Assembly: GCA_045577925.1 (NCBI GenBank)
Contig: JAZNJH010000026.1
Location: forward strand, 1 to 31,831
DNA length: 31,831 nucleotides
Direction: 5' to 3'
DNA from: UBA4717 sp045577925
GTDB lineage: Bacteria; Bacillota; Clostridia; Oscillospirales; CAG-272
Shown here piece by piece: positions 7,741 through 16,023 of the stretch. Each line of letters opens with the position of its first letter. The first letter of the stretch is position 1. The notes beneath the pieces were generated by a model that was given only the letters and a program-made list of their open reading frames with translations, was not told the origin of the DNA and ran no database searches. A program made the translations under genes and the position numbers.

Positions 7741-9183
7741 ATGGCAAACATCGAAAAAAAGACACCGTCTGCCGAAGAGCTCAGAGACAAGCTTCGCGCT
7801 GAAGCGGCTGATATGGGCATCAAGGGACGGATGACCGGAGCTATGCGTATTGCGTCGATTTTTGACGAAGGAACTTTCGTTGAGATCGGTAAGTACGTTA
7901 AGTCTGCGGCAAACGAATTTTCAAACACATCAAGCGAATTTGAGGGTGTTATCACCGGATATGGTGCAATAGACGGCAGACTCGTATTCGCGTTCGTACA
8001 GGACTTTTCAAGAATGAAGGGTGCTGTAGGTGAGATGCACGCAAGAAAGATAGCATCTCTTTATGATATGGCTATCAAGAACAGCGCGCCTGTTATCGGC
8101 GTATTCGACAGCGCGGGAGCTTACGTGCTTGAGGGTGTTGCGGCGCTTTCGGGTTATGGCAAGATCATGAACTGTGTGTCGAAGGCTAACGGCATTATTC
8201 CTCAGATCGCAGTTGTAGCAGGAATATGCTCGGGCTCGATGGCAACTATAGCATCAATGTTTGATTTTACACTTGCGTGTGAAAACAACGGCGAATTCTA
8301 CATAAATCCGCCGTTCATAATGAATAAAAAAGAAAAAGGTGCGAAGTTTGGCAGCATAAAGAGTGCGGCAGACTGCGGACTTATTGACTACGTATGTGCC
8401 GACGAAGCAGAAGCATATGCAAAGGCAAAGATGCTTCTCGGATATCTTCCGCAGAATTGTGCAGACGGTACAGTATATACGATGAGCGCAGACGAGATCA
8501 ACCGTCTTACTCCTGAAGTATCTTCTGTTATCGCTTCTGCAGGCTATGATATGAAGAGTGTTATCGCATCTGTAAGCGACTCGGGTATCTTCTGTGAGAG
8601 AGCAGATATGTATGCTCCCGAGATCCTCACAGGATTTATCACACTTAATAGCATGGTTGTTGGTGTTGTTGCAAACGCGCCTGCAGTTAACGGCGGTAGA
8701 ATCACAGCAAATGCGGCAAAGAAAGCGGCAAAGCACATCGCTTTCTGTGATAACTTTGATATTCCGGTACTCACACTTGTTGATACTGAAGGATATGATA
8801 TAAGTGCTGAAAGCGAAAAGGCTCCTTACAGCGACGCGCTTGCAGAGCTTGCTTACGGCTATAGTGTCAGCGACAACGCAAAGGTAACGGTAGTACTTGG
8901 CAACGCATACGGCGCGGCATTCACACTTATGGGCTCAAAGAGCCTTGGCGCTGATATCGCTTATGCCGTTGACAATGCGAAAATATCGGTAATGCCTGTT
9001 GACAGTGCAGTTGCATTTGTTAAGGGTGGCAAGGTAACCGATGAAGAAAGAGCCGATTGGGAAGCTACAATGGCATCTCCCGTTGAGGCTGCCAGAAACG
9101 GTGACATTGACGATATTATTTCCTGTGATGAGCTCAGAGTGAGAGTTGCTGCTGCATTTGAAATGCTCAGCGACAAGAACTGA
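7741..9183 (+). CDS. CoA-type carboxyltransferase subunit (MmdA/12S/PccB-like, divergent)
   Basis: 480-residue carboxyltransferase of the crotonase-fold family that moves CO2 between biotin and an acyl-CoA. Seen: N-lobe SSEFEGVITGYGAIDGRLV, DSAGAYVLEGVAALSGYGKI (position of the usual SGGARIQEG) and GICSGSMATIASMFDF (usual GxCAGGA); C-lobe CDNFDIPVLTLVDTEGYD (usual LVDVPGFLPG), NAYGAAFTLMGSKSLGADIAYA. The fold is clear but it is shorter than the usual ~510 residues and several active-site signatures are altered. First gene of an operon with OadG-like, biotin carrier, OadB and OadA-like genes. Likely the CoA-ester carboxyltransferase (methylmalonyl-CoA, malonyl-CoA or glutaconyl-CoA type) of a membrane sodium-pumping complex; the substrate cannot be read from sequence. 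Start preceded by TCGGAGGATATAA. Confidence 0.85.
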   Translation: MANIEKKTPSAEELRDKLRAEAADMGIKGRMTGAMRIASIFDEGTFVEIGKYVKSAANEFSNTSSEFEGVITGYGAIDGRLVFAFVQDFSRMKGAVGEMHARKIASLYDMAIKNSAPVIGVFDSAGAYVLEGVAALSGYGKIMNCVSKANGIIPQIAVVAGICSGSMATIASMFDFTLACENNGEFYINPPFIMNKKEKGAKFGSIKSAADCGLIDYVCADEAEAYAKAKMLLGYLPQNCADGTVYTMSADEINRLTPEVSSVIASAGYDMKSVIASVSDSGIFCERADMYAPEILTGFITLNSMVVGVVANAPAVNGGRITANAAKKAAKHIAFCDNFDIPVLTLVDTEGYDISAESEKAPYSDALAELAYGYSVSDNAKVTVVLGNAYGAAFTLMGSKSLGADIAYAVDNAKISVMPVDSAVAFVKGGKVTDEERADWEATMASPVEAARNGDIDDIISCDELRVRVAAAFEMLSDKN

Positions 9184-9206
9184 TAAGAGCCAGGAAAGGA
9201 AAAATA

Positions 9207-9578
9207 ATGAATATGAATTTTATAATGCTTGAAGCGGCAAGCGCGACTGACGTGATGAGCTTCTCAGACCGTGCATCCGAGGCACTTCAGGTGTCACTTC
9301 TCGGTATAGGAACTGTTTTTGCAGTTCTTGCTATACTTTGGGGTGTTCTTGAAGTATTCAGATTTTTCTTCTACGATCTGCCCAACAAAGCAAAGAAAAC
9401 TGAAAAAAAGGCTGAAGCACCCAAGCAGGCACCGGCGGCATCACCTGCGCCCGTTGTACAGCTGCAAAGCTCGGATGATGAGGTAGTTGCAGCTATCACA
9501 GCGGCAATAGCTGTGGTTTTAGACAGACCCGCAAGCTCTTTCAGAGTTGTGTCCTTCAGAAAAACAGGCACGAGATAA
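9207..9578 (+). CDS. Sodium pump decarboxylase gamma-like subunit (OadG family)
   Basis: Small membrane anchor of biotin-dependent Na+ pumping decarboxylases; it holds the carboxyltransferase against the OadB pump. Seen: 123 residues with one transmembrane segment at about 28-55 (VSLLGIGTVFAVLAILWGVL), a charged stop-transfer stretch (KAKKTEKKAEAPKQ), an Ala/Pro linker and a C-terminal piece (SSDDEVVAAITAAIAVVL then SSFRVVSF) typical of OadG proteins. It starts 23 bases after the carboxyltransferase gene, with AGGAAAGGA upstream, and is followed by the biotin carrier. Assignment rests on architecture and position, since this family is poorly conserved. Confidence 0.85.
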   Translation: MNMNFIMLEAASATDVMSFSDRASEALQVSLLGIGTVFAVLAILWGVLEVFRFFFYDLPNKAKKTEKKAEAPKQAPAASPAPVVQLQSSDDEVVAAITAAIAVVLDRPASSFRVVSFRKTGTR

Positions 9579-9631
9579 TAAAAAGTATCACAAATATTAA
9601 AACCGCATAACGCGGTGGAACGGAGATAATT

Positions 9632-10024
9632 ATGAGAAAGTTTAATGTTTATGTAAACGGAACGGCATATGAAGTTGAAGTTGAAGAAGTAGGCGGCGCG
9701 GCTGTAGCAGCTCCTGTAGCAGCAGCACCCGTTGCAGCTCCTGCTGCTCCTGCGGCAGCTCCTGCAGCACCCAAGGCAGCTCCTGCTCCAAAGGTGCAGG
9801 GAAGCGCAGGCTCAACACCTGTTAATGCTCCTATGCCCGGCAATATACTCAAGGTAAACGTAAGCGTTGGTCAGCAGGTAAAGAGCGGAGAAGTTCTTTG
9901 TGTTCTTGAAGCTATGAAGATGGAAAACGACATTCCTGCACCCTGCGACGGTACTATTGCTTCTGTTAACGTACAGAAGGGTGCTTCGGTTAATTCAGGC
10001 GATGTTCTTATAACTCTTAACTAA
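9632..10024 (+). CDS. Biotin carboxyl carrier protein (biotinyl domain subunit)
   Basis: Carries the carboxyl group on biotin between carboxyltransferase and pump. Seen: 130 residues; an N-terminal strand segment MRKFNVYVNGTAYEVEVEE, an Ala/Pro-rich flexible linker (about 22-56), then a biotinyl domain with the EAMKMEN motif, Lys96 being the expected biotinylated residue, and a matching C-terminal hammerhead half ending GDVLITLN. The linker resembles those of the transcarboxylase 1.3S subunit and methylmalonyl-CoA decarboxylase gamma subunit. The gene sits between the OadG-like and OadB genes and is the only biotin carrier in the operon, so it probably serves both carboxyltransferases encoded there. 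Confidence 0.94.
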   Translation: MRKFNVYVNGTAYEVEVEEVGGAAVAAPVAAAPVAAPAAPAAAPAAPKAAPAPKVQGSAGSTPVNAPMPGNILKVNVSVGQQVKSGEVLCVLEAMKMENDIPAPCDGTIASVNVQKGASVNSGDVLITLN

Positions 10025-10039
10025 GAGAGGTAGAAAATA

Positions 10040-11287
10040 ATGCTTGAATCAATACTCAATTTTATAAATACAACGGGTATTGCAAAGCTTCTCGGAAATG
10101 AACCGATAGAAATAGTAAAAACCCTTATAATGTACGTTATAATCGGCTCGCTGTTCTATCTTGCGGTTGTTAAAAAGTTTGAACCGCTGCTTCTTTTGCC
10201 GATAGCTTTCGGTATGCTTCTTGCAAACTTACCCGGTGCGAATATATTCCATATGGAGTATTTCTTTGATGAATATTATATGGAAGCTTATCCTAATGAT
10301 TATGCGGCAATGCTTGTGGACGGTCATATTCCGATATCCACAATGATAAAAGAGGTATTCAACAAAGGTGGCCTTATTGACCTTTTATACATAGGCGTTA
10401 AGACAGGTCTTTACCCATCGCTTATATTTATGGGCGTTGGTGCGATGACAGACTTTACAGCACTTATCGCAAACCCCAAGAGCTTACTTATCGGTGCTGC
10501 GGCACAGCTTGGCGTGTTCGTTGCATTCTCCGGCGCTCTTCTCTCGGGACAGTTCAATCCCCTTGAGGCTGCATCTATCGGTATTATCGGCGGTGCTGAT
10601 GGCCCGACGGCAATACTTGTTACAAAAACACTTGCTCCCGCACTTCTCGGAGGTATCGCTATAGCGGCTTATTCGTATATGGCACTTATTCCGATTATCC
10701 AGCCGCCCTTTATGAGAATGCTCACAACAAAGAAAGAGCGTTCTATCGTAATGAAGGAGCTTCGCCCTGTTTCTCAGACAGAAAAGGTTATTTTCCCGAT
10801 ACTCGTTGCAATTATCGTAACCTTTATCGTACCCGATGCTGCACCCCTCGTAGGCTTTTTGATGCTCGGTAACCTCTTCAACGTATGCGGAGTTACAGAC
10901 AGACTTTCAAAGACAGCTCAGAACGAGCTTATCAATATCGTAACGATATTCTTAGGTGTATCTGTTGGCGCAACAGCAAACGCATCAAACTTCCTTAGTG
11001 CAAAGACACTTCTTATTATCATACTTGGTCTAGTTGCATTTGCAATATCAACTTGCGGCGGACTTCTCTTTGCAAAGCTTATGTGCTTCTTAACAGGCGG
11101 GAAGATAAATCCCCTTATCGGTTCGGCAGGCGTTTCCGCCGTACCTATGGCAGCCCGCGTTTCTCAGGTAGAGGGACAGAAGGCTAACCCTGCAAACTTC
11201 CTTCTCATGCATGCTATGGGACCTAACGTTGCAGGTGTTATCGGCTCTGCCGTTGCGGCAGGCGTATTCCTCAGTACATACGCATAA
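10040..11287 (+). CDS. oadB: Na+-transporting carboxybiotin decarboxylase beta subunit
   Basis: Integral membrane subunit that decarboxylates carboxybiotin and uses the energy to export Na+. Seen: 415 residues, many hydrophobic helices, and family signatures LPIAFGMLLANLPG, GLIDLLYIGVKTGLYPSLIFMGVGAMTDF, the key IGGADGPTAI (Asp187, matching the essential Na+/decarboxylation aspartate of the Klebsiella enzyme), GNLFNVCGVTDRLSKTAQNEL and a C-terminal AGVSAVPMAARV...HAMGPNVAGVIGSAVAAG. The region at about 66-100, between the first helices, is relatively long and rich in acidic and aromatic residues. It follows the biotin carrier by 15 bases. Identification is firm; the matching substrate depends on the partner carboxyltransferase. 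Confidence 0.96.
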   Translation: MLESILNFINTTGIAKLLGNEPIEIVKTLIMYVIIGSLFYLAVVKKFEPLLLLPIAFGMLLANLPGANIFHMEYFFDEYYMEAYPNDYAAMLVDGHIPISTMIKEVFNKGGLIDLLYIGVKTGLYPSLIFMGVGAMTDFTALIANPKSLLIGAAAQLGVFVAFSGALLSGQFNPLEAASIGIIGGADGPTAILVTKTLAPALLGGIAIAAYSYMALIPIIQPPFMRMLTTKKERSIVMKELRPVSQTEKVIFPILVAIIVTFIVPDAAPLVGFLMLGNLFNVCGVTDRLSKTAQNELINIVTIFLGVSVGATANASNFLSAKTLLIIILGLVAFAISTCGGLLFAKLMCFLTGGKINPLIGSAGVSAVPMAARVSQVEGQKANPANFLLMHAMGPNVAGVIGSAVAAGVFLSTYA

Positions 11288-11309
11288 TATAAATTGGAGG
11301 TAAAATAGA

Positions 11310-12707
11310 ATGGCAAAGGTTAAAATTACCGAAACAGTCCTTCGTGACTCGCACCAGTCTCTCGTTGCTACAAGAATGACAACAGAAGAGATGCTGCCTG
11401 CTCTCGAGGCTCTTGATAAAGTCGGATATCATTCACTTGAAGCATGGGGCGGTGCTACTTTTGACGCGTGCCTGCGATTCTTAAACGAAGACCCGTGGGA
11501 AAGACTTCGTACTATCCGCGCTCACGTTAAGAACACAAAGCTTCAGATGCTTTTCAGAGGACAGAATATCCTCGGATACAGACACTACGCAGATGACGTT
11601 GTTGAATATTTCGTACAGAAGTCTATCGCAAACGGTATCGATATTCTCAGAATATTCGACGCACTCAACGACCCCCGTAACCTTGAAACTGCTATAAAGG
11701 CAACAAAGAAAGAGGGCGGTCACGTACAGGCGGCTATCTGCTATACAACAAGCCCCGTACACAATAACGAATACTTTGCAAAGTACGCAAGGCAGCTTGA
11801 AGATATGGGTGCAGACTCGATATGCATCAAGGATATGGCAGGTCTCTTGAAGCCTTACGAGGCATACGACCTTGTAAGCGCACTTAAAAAGAGCATAAAG
11901 CTTCCTATCCAGCTTCACACACACTACACAGCAGGCGTTGCTTCAATGACAATACTCAAGGCTGTTGAAGCAGGTGTTGACATCGTTGACACAGCGATTT
12001 CGCCTCTCGCACTTGGTACGTCTCAGCCTCCGACAGAGCCGATAGTGGCTTCTCTTGCAGGTACAGAGTACGATACAGGACTTGACCTTGCAAAGCTTGA
12101 TGAAGTATCAAAGCACTTTGAACCGCTTCGCGACAGATATATCAAGGAAGGACTTCTTGACCCGAAGGTACTCAAGGTTGACGTTAACGCGCTTCTTTAC
12201 CAGGTACCCGGCGGTATGCTTTCAAACCTCGTTTCACAGCTTAAGCAGGCAGGCAAGAGTGAGCTTCTTTCCGAGGTTCTTGCAGAAGTGCCGAAGGTAA
12301 GAGAAGACGCAGGCTTCCCGCCGCTTGTAACACCCTCCTCACAGATCGTTGGTACACAGGCTGTATTTAACGTACTCATGGGCGAGCGTTACAAGAATGT
12401 AACAAAGGAATTCAAGGGAATCATCAAGGGTGAATACGGTAAGTGCCCTGTTGAGATCAAGCCTGAATTCGTTAAGAAGATCATCGGCGACGACAAGCCT
12501 ATCACATGCCGTCCTGCAGATAATATCAAGCCTGAGCTTGAAACTCTGCGCGAAAAGGTAGCTCCCTGGGCAGAGCAGGATGAAGACGTTCTTTCATACG
12601 CGCTCTTCGAACAGGTTGCAGAAAAGTTCTTTGAATACAGAAAGAACCAGAAGTACGGACTTGACGGCGAAAACGCTGATTCCGAAAACAAGATCCACAC
12701 TGTATAA
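11310..12707 (+). CDS. oadA: Oxaloacetate decarboxylase alpha / transcarboxylase 5S-type carboxyltransferase (no biotin domain)
   Basis: TIM-barrel carboxyltransferase transferring CO2 between oxaloacetate/pyruvate and biotin. Seen: 465 residues; TETVLRDSHQSLVATRM at the start, DILRIFDALNDPRN, the carbamylated-lysine region SICIKDMAGLL (Lys174), metal-binding LHTHYTAG (His203, His205), and the conserved tail domain with YQVPGGMLSNL and PLVTPSSQIVGTQA. There is no C-terminal biotinyl domain, so it depends on the separate carrier encoded two genes upstream. Last gene of the operon, 22 bases after oadB, followed by a strong terminator. It could act as OadA of an oxaloacetate decarboxylase, as the 5S part of a transcarboxylase, or as a pyruvate carboxylase B subunit; no biotin carboxylase gene is nearby, which disfavours the last. 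Confidence 0.93.
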   Translation: MAKVKITETVLRDSHQSLVATRMTTEEMLPALEALDKVGYHSLEAWGGATFDACLRFLNEDPWERLRTIRAHVKNTKLQMLFRGQNILGYRHYADDVVEYFVQKSIANGIDILRIFDALNDPRNLETAIKATKKEGGHVQAAICYTTSPVHNNEYFAKYARQLEDMGADSICIKDMAGLLKPYEAYDLVSALKKSIKLPIQLHTHYTAGVASMTILKAVEAGVDIVDTAISPLALGTSQPPTEPIVASLAGTEYDTGLDLAKLDEVSKHFEPLRDRYIKEGLLDPKVLKVDVNALLYQVPGGMLSNLVSQLKQAGKSELLSEVLAEVPKVREDAGFPPLVTPSSQIVGTQAVFNVLMGERYKNVTKEFKGIIKGEYGKCPVEIKPEFVKKIIGDDKPITCRPADNIKPELETLREKVAPWAEQDEDVLSYALFEQVAEKFFEYRKNQKYGLDGENADSENKIHTV

Positions 12708-12712
12708 ACAAA

Positions 12713-12747
12713 AAATCCCAAGACGGTTACGTCTTGGGATTTTTTTA
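12713..12747 (+). terminator. Rho-independent terminator closing the decarboxylase operon
   Basis: Stem TCCCAAGAC/GTCTTGGGA (12716-12724 with 12731-12739), loop GGTTAC, extended by A/T pairs and followed by eight T. It lies a few bases after the oadA stop. Confidence 0.95.
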
Positions 12748-12775
12748 TAAAGTGTGAAATTTTACACATTATTTC

Positions 12776-12804
12776 TTGTAATTTCTGCTTATTTGTGATA
12801 CCAT
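12776..12804 (+). promoter_or_regulatory. Predicted promoter of the phosphatase-copA-card1-deaminase run
   Basis: TTGTAA (12776-12781), 17-base spacer, TACCAT (12799-12804). The -10 is imperfect, so the call is moderate. A short palindromic stretch GTGTGAAATTTTACAC (12752-12767) sits just upstream and might be an operator. Confidence 0.4.
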
Positions 12805-12836
12805 AAAACGTAGTAATATATAATTGAGGAAAAACT

Positions 12837-13481
12837 ATGACAAGGATGATTTTTGTTCGCCACGGCGAGAGCACCGGCAATCTTGAAAAGCGCTATTTTG
12901 GACATACAGACGGACCTCTCACGGAGCTCGGACGAGAGCAGGCAAAGAGAACAGCCGCTTATCTTAAAGGGGAAAAAATAGATGCTGCTTATTCAAGCGA
13001 TCTTGTGCGCGCGTATGAAACGGGAAAGATTATAGCAGCAGAACATGGCATTGAGCCTGTGTGTGACAAAGGACTCAGAGAAATGTTTATGGGCAAATGG
13101 GAAGGTCTTTTGTTTGAAGATCTGCCCAAATATTATCCTGCAGAATACGAAATATGGATGCATAATCTATGGGAAGCAAAAACCGATGGCGGTGAAAGCG
13201 TTCAGGAAATGACCGTCAGAGTACGCGATACCGTATGGAAAATTGCAGAGAAAAATGACGGCAAAACGGTGCTTGTAACTTTCCATGGAACGCCGATACG
13301 CTCGCTCTGCTGCGAATGGCAGGGTATACCGTATGAGAGAATGAACGACGTGGATTGGGTACCAAATGCGTCTGTTTCGATTGTGAATTACGATGTCAAA
13401 AATCATACGATCAAGCCTGAAATTATAGGATACATAGGCTTTGCAGAGGATATATCCACGGCACTGCCGAAAACTGTCTGA
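12837..13481 (+). CDS. Histidine phosphatase superfamily protein (PhoE/CobC-like)
   Basis: Cytoplasmic phosphatase/phosphoglycerate-mutase-like enzyme of 214 residues that works through a phosphohistidine. Seen: FVRHGEST with catalytic His9, YSSDLVRAYET (Arg58), LREMFMGKWEG (Glu82, the usual acid) and VTFHGTPIRSL (second catalytic His150), all in the expected order, and the usual length. GAGGA precedes the ATG. It is followed after 17 bases by copA, so the two are probably cotranscribed. The substrate cannot be assigned; members include broad phosphatases, alpha-ribazole phosphatase (CobC) and phosphoglycerate mutases. No cobalamin genes are nearby. Confidence 0.9.
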   Translation: MTRMIFVRHGESTGNLEKRYFGHTDGPLTELGREQAKRTAAYLKGEKIDAAYSSDLVRAYETGKIIAAEHGIEPVCDKGLREMFMGKWEGLLFEDLPKYYPAEYEIWMHNLWEAKTDGGESVQEMTVRVRDTVWKIAEKNDGKTVLVTFHGTPIRSLCCEWQGIPYERMNDVDWVPNASVSIVNYDVKNHTIKPEIIGYIGFAEDISTALPKTV

Positions 13482-13498
13482 ATTTAAAGGAGAAGGTT

Positions 13499-15976
13499 TT
13501 GAAAACTTACAATATCGGCGGTATGAGCTGTGCCGCTTGCAGCGCAAGAATTGAGATGGCGGTATCAAAGCTTGGTGGCGTTGAGTCATGCTCGGTTAAT
13601 CTCTTAACAAATACTATGACTGTAAGCGGAAGCGAAACTGACGAAAACATAATAAAGGCGGTTGTGGATGCAGGGTATACTGCATCGAGAAAGGGAGAGG
13701 AAAAAAAGTCTTTGAAAGCAGAAGACGACGTACTTGCTGACAGAGAAACTCCGCTTCTTTTGAAAAGACTTGTTTCGTCTCTTGTTTTCCTTGCGCTTCT
13801 TATGTATGTTTCGATGGGCCATATGATGTGGGGATGGCCGCTTCCAAAGGCACTTGTCGAAAATCATCTTGGACTTGGACTTATACAGATGATTTTAACT
13901 ATTGCCGTAATGGTTATAAATCAGAAGTTTTTTATAATCGGTTTTAAGGCTTTGTGGCACAGAGCGCCAAACATGGATAGCCTTGTTGCGCTTGGTGCTT
14001 CAGCGGCGTTTGTTTACAGCACGTACGCGCTCTATGCTATGACGTTTGCAATAAGTGCAGGCGATCATGCTGTTGCCATTGGGTATATGCATGAACTCTA
14101 TTTTGAGTCAGCGGCAATGATACTTACGCTCATTACACTCGGCAAGATGCTTGAAGCAAGATCAAAGGGCAGAACGACTGATGCTATCCGCTCGCTTATG
14201 AAGCTTGCGCCTGAGTCGGCCACAATTATAAAAGACGGCAAGGAAGTAACCGTCCCTGCCAAAGATGTTGCAGTTGGTGACGTATTCGTTGTCAGACCCG
14301 GTGAGAGCATACCTGTTGACGGTGTTATCATCGAGGGCGAGAGCGCACTTGATGAATCTGCACTTACGGGTGAGTCTATACCCGTTGACAAATACGTGGG
14401 CGACAAGGTCTCGGCGGCAACGCTCAATTATTCGGGATATATTAAGTGCCGTGCAACTTACGTTGGCGAGGACACTGCGCTTTCAAAAATAATAAAAATG
14501 GTAGAGGACGCGTCTGCAACTAAAGCGCCTATCGCTAAAATTGCCGACAAGGTTTCGGGTATTTTTGTTCCTGTTGTTATAGTTATTGCAGTTATAACAA
14601 CGGTGATATGGCTTGTTTTGGGTGAAGGCATTGGCTTTGCTCTTGCACGAGGTATATCGGTGCTTGTTATAAGCTGCCCGTGCGCTCTCGGACTTGCCAC
14701 TCCTGTTGCTATTATGGTAGGAAGTGGAGTTGGCGCTAAGAGAGGTATATTATTTAAAACTGCAGTAGCGCTTGAAATGGCAGGTAAGATTAAAACCGTT
14801 GTGCTTGACAAAACGGGCACAATTACAAGCGGTAAACCTCGTGTGACGGATATAGTCCTCGGTGAAAATATAAGTGAAAAAGAATTTTTAGAACTTGCTT
14901 ATTCTATTGAGAAGAGAAGCGAGCATCCTCTTGCACATGCTATATGCGACTTTTGCGAAAAGCGCTCTGTTGGTGAGGTTGTTATTGATTCTTTTAAGTC
15001 GTTGTCGGGCAGAGGAATTTCTGGTATATACAATCAAAGCGAGCTGTTTGGGGGAAGCTTTAAGTTTATAAGTGAAATAACAAAGCTTGGCGATGAAGTA
15101 AGAGCGCGCGCGGAAACTCTTTCGCACGAGGGAAAAACACCAATGCTCTTTGTATACGGCGGCAGTTATATTGGCATGATAGCGGTTGCTGATGCTATAA
15201 AAGAGGACAGCGCCGAGGCAATAAAGGCTTTGCGCGATATGGGGCTCAGAGTCGTTATGCTCACGGGTGATAATGAGAATACTGCAAAGGCAGTTGCAAG
15301 CTTTGTCGGTATTGATGAGGTTATTGCAGGCGTTTTGCCTGACGGAAAAGAAAGTGTTATAAGAAAGCTTAAAGAAGACGGTGCATTGGCGATGGTTGGC
15401 GACGGTATAAACGACGCGCCGGCGCTGACGTCTGCGGATATAGGTATTGCGATAGGTGCAGGCACCGATATTGCGATAGATGCGGCAGACGTAGTTCTTA
15501 TGAAAAACAGCTTGAAGGGCGTTTATGCGGCAATAAAGCTCAGCCGAAAGACGCTTACAAATATCAGACAGAATTTATTCTGGGCATTTATATATAACAC
15601 GATAGGCATACCGGTTGCGGCAGGCGCGCTTATACCATTTGGAATAACGCTAAGCCCGATGCTTGGCGCGGCGGCAATGAGCCTTTCAAGCTTTTGCGTT
15701 GTAACGAATGCGCTCAGGCTGAATTTGTTTGGAACTGATGAAAATATCAAAGCTTTAAAGGAGATAAAAAAAGTGGAAAAGACTTTCAAAATAGAGGGAA
15801 TGATGTGCACGCACTGTTCGGGCAGAGTAAAAAAGGTGATTGAGGCAATAGACGGCGTATCTGCGGCAGAGGTGAGTCATGAAAGCGGTCTTGCCATTTT
15901 TACGCTTGATAAAGAGGTTGCGGATACTGTTATAATTGCCGCTATTGAAAATGAGGGATACACCGTAATTAAGTAA
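13499..15976 (+). CDS. copA: Copper-exporting P1B-type ATPase with N- and C-terminal HMA domains
   Basis: Membrane ATPase, 825 residues, expected to pump Cu+ out of the cytoplasm. Seen: an N-terminal heavy-metal-associated domain with GMSCAAC; transmembrane helices; actuator motif LTGES; metal-channel motif Cys393-Pro-Cys395 (ISCPCALGLATP); phosphorylation motif DKTGT (Asp437); the nucleotide-domain HPLAHAI; GDGINDAPAL; and membrane motifs NLFWAFIYNT and MSLSSFCVVTNALRL typical of Cu+ pumps. A second HMA domain at the extreme C-terminus (GMMCTHC, from about residue 760) is separated by a Lys-rich linker, an arrangement seen in some Clostridia. The start codon is TTG, preceded by AAAGGAGAAGG. 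No csoR-type regulator or copper chaperone gene is adjacent. Silver is an alternative substrate. Confidence 0.95.
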   Translation: MKTYNIGGMSCAACSARIEMAVSKLGGVESCSVNLLTNTMTVSGSETDENIIKAVVDAGYTASRKGEEKKSLKAEDDVLADRETPLLLKRLVSSLVFLALLMYVSMGHMMWGWPLPKALVENHLGLGLIQMILTIAVMVINQKFFIIGFKALWHRAPNMDSLVALGASAAFVYSTYALYAMTFAISAGDHAVAIGYMHELYFESAAMILTLITLGKMLEARSKGRTTDAIRSLMKLAPESATIIKDGKEVTVPAKDVAVGDVFVVRPGESIPVDGVIIEGESALDESALTGESIPVDKYVGDKVSAATLNYSGYIKCRATYVGEDTALSKIIKMVEDASATKAPIAKIADKVSGIFVPVVIVIAVITTVIWLVLGEGIGFALARGISVLVISCPCALGLATPVAIMVGSGVGAKRGILFKTAVALEMAGKIKTVVLDKTGTITSGKPRVTDIVLGENISEKEFLELAYSIEKRSEHPLAHAICDFCEKRSVGEVVIDSFKSLSGRGISGIYNQSELFGGSFKFISEITKLGDEVRARAETLSHEGKTPMLFVYGGSYIGMIAVADAIKEDSAEAIKALRDMGLRVVMLTGDNENTAKAVASFVGIDEVIAGVLPDGKESVIRKLKEDGALAMVGDGINDAPALTSADIGIAIGAGTDIAIDAADVVLMKNSLKGVYAAIKLSRKTLTNIRQNLFWAFIYNTIGIPVAAGALIPFGITLSPMLGAAAMSLSSFCVVTNALRLNLFGTDENIKALKEIKKVEKTFKIEGMMCTHCSGRVKKVIEAIDGVSAAEVSHESGLAIFTLDKEVADTVIIAAIENEGYTVIK

Positions 15977-16023
15977 ACATTTTATACTATAATATAAGAG
16001 TAAACGAAAGGGGGGCGGGCAGT

